A stretch of 17,768 nt of DNA, taken from the NCBI GenBank assembly GCA_046155505.1, contig JBJXFK010000039.1, positions 1 through 17,768 of the forward strand. The letters run 5' to 3'. This document shows, piece after piece, positions 1 to 6,207 of this stretch; within the stretch, counting starts at the first letter, position 1; each line of letters opens with the position of its first letter. The translations under genes were made by a program, and so were the position numbers. This DNA comes from JBJXFK01 sp046155505 (GTDB lineage Bacteria > Planctomycetota > Phycisphaerae > UBA1845 > Fen-1342). Below the pieces are notes generated by a model that worked only from the letters and a program-made list of their open reading frames with translations, did not search any database and had not been told where the DNA came from.

Positions 1-230
1 ACCGGTGATTTCGATTCGCAGCGGCACGGTGCCGGTGCTGGGTTGCGCTTCGCCGATGATCGGGCGGCGAGCGCGGCCGCGCGCGTCGACTCGCGCGGTG
101 AGTACTCGGGGGAAGTATTGGTGCGCGGGGGGCGGTGCGGCAAGGGGCGCGCGGGGCGTGTGCGAGAGGTGAACGGTGGTGGGCAGATTTGAGCGGGTTT
201 GGTGAGGGGATGCCGATCCGACGAAGACAT
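1..230 (-). CDS. Possible partial gene, N-terminal 76 codons, unknown product
   Basis: An open frame runs on the minus strand from an ATG at 230-228 to the left edge without a stop. The first half is rich in Pro, Arg and Thr; the last part (RPIIGEAQPSTGTVPLRIEITG region, about residues 55-76) looks more like ordinary protein. Over the outer 120 bases the third codon position is the most GC-rich of the three in this frame, which favours it over the plus-strand frame, which is also open up to a stop at 187-189. No good Shine-Dalgarno sequence precedes the ATG, so the true start may be further in. I do not recognise the family. It would be transcribed in the same direction as the kinase gene to its right. 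Confidence 0.3.
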   Translation of the reverse strand, partial: MSSSDRHPLTKPAQICPPPFTSRTRPARPLPHRPPRTNTSPEYSPRESTRAAALAARSSAKRNPAPAPCRCESKSP

Positions 231-268
231 GCCGACTGCGGCGTCGCGATGCCACCAGCCGAGAAGGA

Positions 269-298
269 CATGCTTACGCGGAGTACCGCGAAAGCATG
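269..298. repeat. Long near-perfect hairpin (12 bp, one A.A mismatch)
   Basis: CATGCTT (269-275), A, CGCGG (277-281), loop AGTA, CCGCG (286-290), A, AAGCATG (292-298). The arms pair over 7 + 5 bp with a single A.A mismatch and a 4-nt loop. There is no T-tract on either side, so it is not a classical intrinsic terminator. It could be a REP-like palindrome, a protein-binding site or part of an RNA. Confidence 0.6.
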
Positions 299-401
299 CC
301 ACGCGCCGGGGAGAATTCGAGTCGTTCGATGTCGGATCGTCGCTCGTCCGCTCGGATGGAATCTCGCTGGACAACCGAACGGTTCACGCGCTTCCGTATC
401 A

Positions 402-420
402 CACTGCTCACAGAGCAGTG
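402..420. repeat. Perfect 8-bp hairpin with 3-nt loop
   Basis: CACTGCTC (402-409), loop ACA, GAGCAGTG (413-420). It lies in the same gene-free stretch as the 269-298 hairpin. No poly-T follows on either strand. Function unknown. Confidence 0.5.
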
Positions 421-711
421 GCACCCGCACGGTTGTCGTAGTTCACAAGCTTTGTCGAAATTGGAGCGGTTCCGGCCGTGCCACCCGCCCGCGTTGGTTA
501 AGTCCTGGGTCGCATCATTTCGACACGACGCTTCAAGTAGCGGGGGCTCGCTATGCCCGCCATCATCATGCCCCTGATAGCGAAAAAACGCTGATTCTGA
601 GGTCGATTCGGGCCGTATTCTGGAATCGCTTTCAAGGAGCGGCGTGGCCCTTACGGCGCGCAGCGGAGGGGCTCATTCGCTTGACGCGGCATGCCGCCGG
701 CGACATGTGCT

Positions 712-3456
712 TCACGGCGTTGCCGGAATCGCATTCAGCACAACATGAATCGGCGGAGTTTGGCGTGCCGCGCAGATGATGAGGAACCGTTTGCCGTCGG
801 GCGCGATATCGGCGCCGCCGATTTCGTCTGGGGTCTCGAAAAGTACGCGCGCCTTGGGCGGCGCCTCGAACGCCTGGGCCGAATCGAGGTCGACGGCCAT
901 CATCGCTTTCCCCGTAATTGCGGAATTTTTGACGGCATCGCCTGTGACGCGCGTGTAATAAATTCTGCTTCCATCAGGCGACCACATCGGGTTCGTGCCG
1001 CCATCTTCGGAGACTTGCACCTTCGGGCCGCGCTCGGGAAACGACGAAAGATAGATCTCCGCTCTTCCAGACTCGTTCGACACATAGGCGACCCACCTGC
1101 CGTCGGGAGAGAAGCGCGCGGCGGCCTCGAAGGCGGGCGTGCTCCGGAATGGAATGGCTTCACGCTTTCCTTCGGATTCATCGACCGGCACGATGCGGAG
1201 TTCCAGGCCGCGCGTGCCTACGAAGCCCTGCACGATGATCGATTTCCGATCCGGGGCCATGTCCATGGCGCGCCAAATGACACCATCAGTCGCGGGTGCG
1301 TAGAACTCGTCTGTCGAGCCGGATCCATCGGCGAGCATCGACACGATTCCGAGCTGTGTTGCGCGGTCGGCGGAGTAATAGATGCGTGAACCATCGCGGC
1401 TCCACAGCGGTGATTCTTCACCGCGAGGATCGTTGGTCAGATGCACGGTCGTTGAACGCGCGGTGCCGAAGAGCCAGATATCCGAGTATTCCGTGCGGTG
1501 ATCGGCAATCATGACGGCGACCTGCGTTCCGTCCGGCGAGAAACGCGGCTCACGGAGCCGGCCGCCCGGGCCGATCGTGCCGAGTCGCTTCCCGGTCAGA
1601 TCGAACCAGACCAGCTCGTCGTCCGTGCGTGGAGGTTGATAGGCGAGCGTGCCATCGCGCGAGGCGGTGAGACTTGTTGATCCATACCCGCGGAAGTACC
1701 TGACGCCGTCGGCGATCGTAATCGCTTCGCTTGTAAGTTTCAGGGCGCGGGAGTCAAACCGAACGGCCTTGACGACGCCATCGTCCACATACACGAGCCA
1801 GCCGGGCTCAACATACCACACCCGCGATATGATGTTGGCGATGAACACGCGTTCGGACGAGCCGATGCGGCCCGCATACAGCCGGCCTTGGCGCACGGGA
1901 ACGGCGGGATCGATCTGAACGCCAACATAGAGGTAATGCTGGCCATCGGGGAGGAACTGAGGAAAGACATGCCCTTTCTCGTTGGACGCGGCGTCGATGG
2001 TAGTGAGCGGCTGTGGCGAACCTCCTCCGCCTTCGCCTCCGCCTCCGGACGCGACACGCATCAGCGGACTCGTTCCTTGCAAGTTTGAAAAGATGATTGA
2101 TCCGTCGGAACCCCACGCGGCGCCGCCAAGGCCGGGTGAATCAGCCGCGACCAGGCGGCGCGCGCTTGCCTGCGCGACCTCCATTGCCCAGAGTTTTCCG
2201 TCCAGGAAGAACGCGATCGAAAGACCGTCGGGAGACCAGATGGGACGTCGTGCGCCGTCGGTTTCCGACAATGGTCGAGCATCGAAGGAATCAATGGGGC
2301 GAATCCACAGGCATCGCGTGAACTGATCAACAGGCCGTGCGGAGAAGACGATCGATCGGCCGTCCGGCGAGATCGCCGCGTCGTTCGCCTCGGCGTAACT
2401 TGTACTTTGTGAAGCGATCACCAGTCTGGCGGATTTCAAGGGGAGGCCGGCCGGCGCCGCAACGCGCGGTGCGAGGAACCATGTTGCGGCCACGAGGCTC
2501 ATCGCGCAGAAGATTCCGGCTGCAAGGCGAGCGCCGGGATTGCGTTGGCGGACTGGAAACAAGTTGTCGGAAGCGGTCGATTCATCTCTGTTCAGCGCTC
2601 GGTCGATTTCAAGTCGAGCATCGCCGATGTCGCGCAAACGATTCTTGCGATCTTTGGTGAGACAACCGGAAAGCAGGTCGCGAATGCGATTGGGCGTGTT
2701 CGGAGGAAGCTGCGTCCAGTCGGGTTCGCGGTGCAAGATCGCGCCGAGCGAATCGGTCATGGTTTCGCCGGGGAATGGGCCGGCGCCCGTGAGCATCTCG
2801 TAGAGCACACAACCGAAGGAGAAGATATCGGAGCGCTTGTCCACCGGCTTGCCGCGCGCCTGCTCAGGACTCATGTAACCGGCCGTCCCCATGATGACGC
2901 CGGGAATCGTCGGCGAATCGATGCGCGCGGGTGAAGTAATTGTCGGCGCATCGGCGCGCGGGGCGGGGTCCAGGTCGGCGGCGATGCGCGCCAGGCCAAA
3001 ATCGAGCACCTTAACCACGCCATCGGGCGTGACCATGACGTTGCCGGGCTTGAGGTCGCGGTGGACGATGCCCTTTTCATGGGCGATTTCAAGCGCCTCG
3101 GCGATTTGCCGGGCGGTCGTCAACGCCTCGCTGACGGGGATCCCACTTCCGGGTCGTCGCGCCAGTCGAGTCGCGAGCGTTTCGCCTTCGATGAATTCCA
3201 AAACGAGATACTCGCGGCCATCGGCTTGCTCAAGCCCATAAATGGCGGCGATATTCGGATGATTGAGCGAAGCAAGCACTTTGGCTTCGCGCTGCAGGCG
3301 GGTAAGTCGATCTCGGTCGGACGCGAGATCGGCCGGGAGCGCCTTAATGGCGACTTGTCGATCCAGGCGCGTGTCGGTAGCGAGGTAAACTACGCCCATG
3401 CCGCCGCGCCCTAACTCGCGGATGAGCGCGTAAAGACCAATGGTTGTCGGGTTCAT
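712..3456 (-). CDS. Transmembrane Ser/Thr protein kinase with C-terminal WD40/TolB-like propeller
   Basis: Hanks-type (PknB-like) kinase of 914 residues that phosphorylates Ser/Thr in the cytoplasm. Visible kinase motifs: Gly loop GRGGMGVV (about 17-24), Lys in AIKALP (38), HRDLKPGN with catalytic Asp134, DFG at 152-154, and SPEQA at 196-200, so the domain (about 8-290) looks active. One hydrophobic segment follows (about 310-329). The remaining roughly 580 residues hold repeated PDG-type blades (SPDGRSIVFSA, WSPDGLSIAFF, FSPDGTQVAVM, WSRDGSRIYYS, WSPDGSRIYYT) typical of PD40/TolB-like beta-propellers, probably an extracytoplasmic sensor or scaffold. The ending GADIAPDGKRFL...PPIHVVLN is typical of this kinase-propeller class. 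A Gly/Glu-rich insertion (about 471-480) lies in the propeller. The start is the only ATG directly before the kinase domain; no strong Shine-Dalgarno is seen. Substrate and ligand are unknown. Confidence 0.95.
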   Translation of the reverse strand: MNPTTIGLYALIRELGRGGMGVVYLATDTRLDRQVAIKALPADLASDRDRLTRLQREAKVLASLNHPNIAAIYGLEQADGREYLVLEFIEGETLATRLARRPGSGIPVSEALTTARQIAEALEIAHEKGIVHRDLKPGNVMVTPDGVVKVLDFGLARIAADLDPAPRADAPTITSPARIDSPTIPGVIMGTAGYMSPEQARGKPVDKRSDIFSFGCVLYEMLTGAGPFPGETMTDSLGAILHREPDWTQLPPNTPNRIRDLLSGCLTKDRKNRLRDIGDARLEIDRALNRDESTASDNLFPVRQRNPGARLAAGIFCAMSLVAATWFLAPRVAAPAGLPLKSARLVIASQSTSYAEANDAAISPDGRSIVFSARPVDQFTRCLWIRPIDSFDARPLSETDGARRPIWSPDGLSIAFFLDGKLWAMEVAQASARRLVAADSPGLGGAAWGSDGSIIFSNLQGTSPLMRVASGGGGEGGGGSPQPLTTIDAASNEKGHVFPQFLPDGQHYLYVGVQIDPAVPVRQGRLYAGRIGSSERVFIANIISRVWYVEPGWLVYVDDGVVKAVRFDSRALKLTSEAITIADGVRYFRGYGSTSLTASRDGTLAYQPPRTDDELVWFDLTGKRLGTIGPGGRLREPRFSPDGTQVAVMIADHRTEYSDIWLFGTARSTTVHLTNDPRGEESPLWSRDGSRIYYSADRATQLGIVSMLADGSGSTDEFYAPATDGVIWRAMDMAPDRKSIIVQGFVGTRGLELRIVPVDESEGKREAIPFRSTPAFEAAARFSPDGRWVAYVSNESGRAEIYLSSFPERGPKVQVSEDGGTNPMWSPDGSRIYYTRVTGDAVKNSAITGKAMMAVDLDSAQAFEAPPKARVLFETPDEIGGADIAPDGKRFLIICAARQTPPIHVVLNAIPATP

Positions 3457-3588
3457 GTGCCAAGAGTGTAAGAGAGCGCAAGGTCATTCGCCCACTCCCG
3501 CGCCGCAGGCCCCGACGGGTTAGCATGAGCATTCCAGGCAATTTCCCGAATTTCAACACGTGCCTTGCGGACTTTGCCGATATCCACT

Positions 3589-3619
3589 GACTCTGGGGCT
3601 CTATGCCCCATCCCGAGTC
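3589..3619. repeat. Two-part hairpin upstream of the 520-residue gene
   Basis: GACTC (3589-3593), TGGGGC (3594-3599), loop TCTAT, GCCCCA (3605-3610), TCCC bulge, GAGTC (3615-3619). The inner 6 bp are contiguous with the outer 5 bp on the left arm. Its place before a putative repeated element makes it a candidate end structure, but there is no direct proof. It could also be a terminator-like or regulatory hairpin. Confidence 0.45.
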
Positions 3620-3650
3620 GGCGCTCCGGCATTCGCGGATTTACCTTAGC

Positions 3651-3665
3651 GCGGGCTTCGCCCGC
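3651..3665. repeat. Short GC-rich palindrome (6-bp stem, 3-nt loop)
   Basis: GCGGGC-TTC-GCCCGC, directly upstream of the probable promoter of the 520-residue gene. Such short GC hairpins are common in REP-like repeats and at the ends of some insertion elements; which applies here cannot be decided from one copy. Confidence 0.45.
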
Positions 3666-3680
3666 AACCCATTGCTTTGC

Positions 3681-3708
3681 TTGAAATCGTTGCTCGCCGG
3701 CGTATGGT
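3681..3708 (+). promoter_or_regulatory. Probable promoter of the 520-residue gene
   Basis: TTGAAA at 3681-3686 (5 of 6 matches to the sigma-70 -35 box), a 16-nt spacer, and TATGGT at 3703-3708 (4 of 6 matches to -10). Transcription would begin near 3715, about 30 nt before the ATG at 3746. This placement argues against the longer TTG-initiated version of the protein. Confidence 0.45.
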
Positions 3709-3745
3709 GATGTTGCAAAACAAGCCTCACGCCAGGAGCAACGTC

Positions 3746-5308
3746 ATGCTGTCTTTTATACAACGCCACGCCGGCGCCGTCACCGGAGTCCTCAGCGGAT
3801 TTGACCGCCTGCGCTTTCGAGGAACCAAACGACTGCTCGCCAACGCCGGCGGAATGATGAACTTCCTCTCCCAAAAGAAAGTCCTCCTCAAAGACTTCAA
3901 ACAGTACGCGCTCCACACCACCGACCAAATCCGCCGCGCCACCACAAACATCGCCGCCGCCGCCGGACTGGCCGTGCGCTATCTGGCCGGCAGCGCGCAG
4001 TCCAAGGAAACCCAGGTCGCGCAGATCGAGCAAGAGCAGGGAGTCCGCCACGGGCTGATCTGCATTCTCAGTTGCGTCGAGCCGTGCTGGTCCTACGAAA
4101 TCCACCGCAATCGAGCCGCACGCAAGCTCGAACTCCAGGGCGGATGGCGCAAGTGCCTGCACTATTACCACTACTTCCGGCATCCCGAGCTGGGACTGAT
4201 GCACGTTCGGCTGCAAACCTGGTTTCCGTTTCACATGCACATCTGTCTGAACGGACGCGAATGGCTGGCCAACCAGATGAACGTCGCCGGGATCGAATAT
4301 CAGAAACGCGACAACTGCTTCGTGTCGCTCGCCGATCCGCCGGCGGTTCAGGCGTTGATGGATCGGCAGTTGACGACCGACTGGCCGAAACTGCTCGATG
4401 AACTGGCCCGCCGCGTCAATCCGCAGGAGCAAGCGATCTTCGCCGATGCGGCGGTGCCGTATTACTGGTCGCTGGAGCAGAGCGAGTGGGCCACGGATGT
4501 GCTGTTCCGCTCGGGCGCGGCGCTGGCCGGGCTGTATCCGCGGCTGATTCGATTCGGCATGCAAACGCTGGGCAGCCGGGATGTGATGCGTTTTCTGGGG
4601 CGCAGGCCGCCGCACAACGGCGGGTACGGCACGTTTGCGGGCGAGGTGGTCAGCGATCTGAAGGGGCGTCCCGAGGGCGTGCGGATCAAGCATCGTGTAA
4701 ACCGCAACTCGATCAAGATGTACGACAAGCAGGCGAGCGTGTTGCGCGTGGAGACGACCGTGAACGATCCGCACGACATGAAGGTATATCGTCCGAAGGA
4801 AGGCGATCCGAACGGTGCGAAGCAGTGGCGTTACATGCGTAAGGGCGTGGCCGACCTGCATCGCCGGGCGCAGGTCAGTCAGGCGGCCAACGAGCGTTAT
4901 CTGGAGGCGCTGGCGAGTGTGGAGCCGAGCGCGGCGCTGGGTGAACTGACGGCGGCGTTGTGCCGGCCGGTGAAGTGGAAGGGCGCGCGGGTGCGTGGGT
5001 TGAATCCGCTGGGATCGGCGGACGCGGAGTTGCTGGCGATCGTGGGCCGAGGCGAATTCATGCTGAACGGCTTTCGGAATCGGGATGTCGCGACGGGTCT
5101 GTATTCGGGTGCGGCGGCGGGGTCGCGTGAAGCGCGGCGGCGGAGTGCGGCGGTGACGCGCAAGTTGCGTTTGTTGCGTGCGCACGGGTTGATCCAGAAG
5201 GCTCCGAAGACGCATCGTTATCAGGTGACGGCAGCGGGCCGCAAGTTGATTACAGCCATTCTGGCGGCCCGTGCGGCGGATGCGGCGAAACTGATCACGG
5301 CGGCGTGA
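3746..5308 (+). CDS. Recurrent uncharacterised protein, possible mobile-element protein, C-terminal winged helix
   Basis: 520 residues from the ATG at 3746, preceded by AGGAG at 3734-3738 (7-nt spacing); a TTG at 3677 would add 23 residues without support. I recall close relatives as hypothetical proteins, often in several copies, in planctomycetes and other bacteria, which suggests a mobile or repeated element; this is from memory. Recognisable blocks are GFDRLRFRGT near residue 18, YHYFRHPELGLMHVRLQTW and PFHMHICLNG (about 141-170), EVVSDLKGRPEGVRIKH (about 300-316), IKMYDK (323-328), LRVETT (333-338), and a MarR-like winged helix (about 462-507). The HMH triplet and the YDK...RVE strand recall rolling-circle Rep/HUH proteins; this is only a hypothesis. 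Base composition switches from C-rich to G-rich within the gene. It lies between two kinase loci, with no partner gene. Confidence 0.85.
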   Translation: MLSFIQRHAGAVTGVLSGFDRLRFRGTKRLLANAGGMMNFLSQKKVLLKDFKQYALHTTDQIRRATTNIAAAAGLAVRYLAGSAQSKETQVAQIEQEQGVRHGLICILSCVEPCWSYEIHRNRAARKLELQGGWRKCLHYYHYFRHPELGLMHVRLQTWFPFHMHICLNGREWLANQMNVAGIEYQKRDNCFVSLADPPAVQALMDRQLTTDWPKLLDELARRVNPQEQAIFADAAVPYYWSLEQSEWATDVLFRSGAALAGLYPRLIRFGMQTLGSRDVMRFLGRRPPHNGGYGTFAGEVVSDLKGRPEGVRIKHRVNRNSIKMYDKQASVLRVETTVNDPHDMKVYRPKEGDPNGAKQWRYMRKGVADLHRRAQVSQAANERYLEALASVEPSAALGELTAALCRPVKWKGARVRGLNPLGSADAELLAIVGRGEFMLNGFRNRDVATGLYSGAAAGSREARRRSAAVTRKLRLLRAHGLIQKAPKTHRYQVTAAGRKLITAILAARAADAAKLITAA

Positions 5309-5533
5309 AAATCTTCGCGGTTCGAGGAGAAATGGATGGATAGTAGTACAGTAACACTGCGCGGACAGAGCCAATCTGAGCGAGCGGCGGTCAAGGTCGA
5401 CCGCCGCCGCATCAAATTCATGTTCGATCGTCTACTCGAACGAGCAAATCGGAGGCTGCCAGCATTATCCGCTCGCGCAATTAGACTGCACGGGCGAAAT
5501 GAACCGGCGTTCCGACCCGCCGCGCAAAACACG
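5309..5533. other. Gene-free stretch between the 520-residue gene and the sigma factor promoter
   Basis: It contains the 5384-5407 hairpin and little else. An AGGAG at 5325-5329 stands 6 nt before an ATG at 5336 that opens a 154-codon frame, but this frame runs through the sigma factor promoter and the start of the sigma factor gene and has no recognisable content after about 40 codons. I do not annotate it as a gene. Confidence 0.5.
5384..5407. repeat. Perfect 9-bp hairpin downstream of the 520-residue gene
   Basis: GCGGCGGTC (5384-5392), loop AAGGTC, GACCGCCGC (5399-5407), 76 nt after the stop codon. It has the stem of an intrinsic terminator but no T-tract follows on the plus strand. It may be a terminator of another kind or an end structure of a mobile element. 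Confidence 0.5.
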
Positions 5534-5539
5534 TATAAT
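5510..5539 (+). promoter_or_regulatory. Promoter of the sigma factor-kinase operon
   Basis: A perfect TATAAT lies at 5534-5539. The best -35 candidate, TTCCGA at 5510-5515, is weak (3 of 6) with an 18-nt spacer. The sigma factor ATG follows 59 nt after the -10 box, which fits. No obvious ECF-type -35 (GGAAC-like) is seen, so expression may depend on the housekeeping sigma factor. Confidence 0.5.
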
Positions 5540-5598
5540 GTTGTGGTTGCGAGATCGCCCGGTGTCCCGCGCGATCGTTGCTCACCGAAGCAGTCACA

Positions 5599-6207
5599 AT
5601 GGGGCTGTCATCCCAATCCGTTCCGCCGGACCAACCCGTACCGTCCGGGGTCACCCGGCTGCTGCGCGCTGCGGCCGGCGGCGACCGCGATGCCCTGGAA
5701 CAGCTCTTTCCAATCGTCTATGACGAGCTGCATCGACTGGCCCGGTGCGTATCGCCGGGTGACGATCGCAACCAGACGTTGCAGCCGACCGCGCTGGTGA
5801 ACGAAGCGTACATCCGATTGGTTGAAGCGGTCGGGGGCGTCCAGTGCGTCGACCGGCATCACTTTCTCTCGCTCGCGGCCCGTGTCATGCGACAGATTCT
5901 CGCCGACTACGCTCGCGCCCAGCAATCGCTCAAGCGCGGCGGCGACCGCACGCGAATTCCCTTGATGGATAATCTGGCCGGGCGGCAGGCAGTCGAAATG
6001 GACGTCGTCGAGTTGGATGACGCGCTGTCGCGGCTGGCGGCGATGGATGCGCAACATGCACGGCTAGCAGAGCTACGGCTGCTCGGCGGGCTGAGCATTG
6101 ACGAGTCCGCGAGTGCGCTTGGGCTGCCGGTTCCGCTGGTGAAGGCTGAATGGCGCGTGACGCGCGCGTGGCTGCGGGCGCAGCTCTCGCAAGGACTCGT
6201 GCCATGA
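5599..6207 (+). CDS. ECF-type RNA polymerase sigma factor
   Basis: A 202-residue sigma-70 family factor of the ECF group found next to protein kinases (the Sigma70_ECF / TIGR02999 type). Region 2 is recognisable by TLQPTALVNEAYIRLV (about 60-75) and HFLSLAARVMRQILADYAR (about 88-106). Region 4, the -35-binding helix-turn-helix, covers about 155-196, ending GLPVPLVKAEWRVTRAWLRAQL. I chose the ATG at 5599; a TTG at 5578 would add 7 residues and brings no better ribosome binding site. The stop codon overlaps the start of the kinase gene by 4 nt (ATGA at 6204-6207), so the two are translationally coupled. No anti-sigma factor gene is seen, in line with control by the partner kinase. Target promoters are unknown. 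Confidence 0.92.
   Translation: MGLSSQSVPPDQPVPSGVTRLLRAAAGGDRDALEQLFPIVYDELHRLARCVSPGDDRNQTLQPTALVNEAYIRLVEAVGGVQCVDRHHFLSLAARVMRQILADYARAQQSLKRGGDRTRIPLMDNLAGRQAVEMDVVELDDALSRLAAMDAQHARLAELRLLGGLSIDESASALGLPVPLVKAEWRVTRAWLRAQLSQGLVP

Larger units (their letters stand above)
231..711. other. Intergenic stretch without a convincing gene
   Basis: Long open frames exist on the plus strand here, but they have arginine/serine-rich, low-information translations and run into the kinase gene on the other strand. I see no tRNA or rRNA. What stands out is inverted-repeat structure: hairpins at 269-298 and 402-420, a short one at 373-384 (AACCG-aa-CGGTT), and a 12-bp palindrome GCGGCATGCCGC at 686-697 just downstream of the kinase stop codon. 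None is followed by a T-run in either direction. Confidence 0.5.

Noticed and set aside
135..779. 214-codon plus-strand open frame at the left end
   Set aside because: Arg/Ser/His-rich translation without recognisable motifs; it overlaps the end of the minus-strand kinase and crosses several hairpins.
3677..3745. TTG-initiated 23-residue extension of the 520-residue protein
   Set aside because: It overlaps the probable promoter (3681-3708) and has no ribosome binding site, while the ATG at 3746 has AGGAG at 7-nt spacing and begins the family-like sequence MLSFIQRHAG.
3641..5374. 577-codon open frame on the minus strand, antisense to the 520-residue gene
   Set aside because: Its translation is Arg/His/Gln/Leu-rich and low in information, whereas the plus frame matches a known recurrent protein family and has a promoter and a ribosome binding site. 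The open antisense frame follows from high GC and the skew of the gene.
5336..5800. 154-codon open frame with AGGAG upstream, between the 520-residue gene and the sigma factor
   Set aside because: It crosses the TATAAT box and the sigma factor start, and its sequence after about 40 codons is a frame shadow of the sigma factor. The ribosome-binding-like site is noted but not sufficient.
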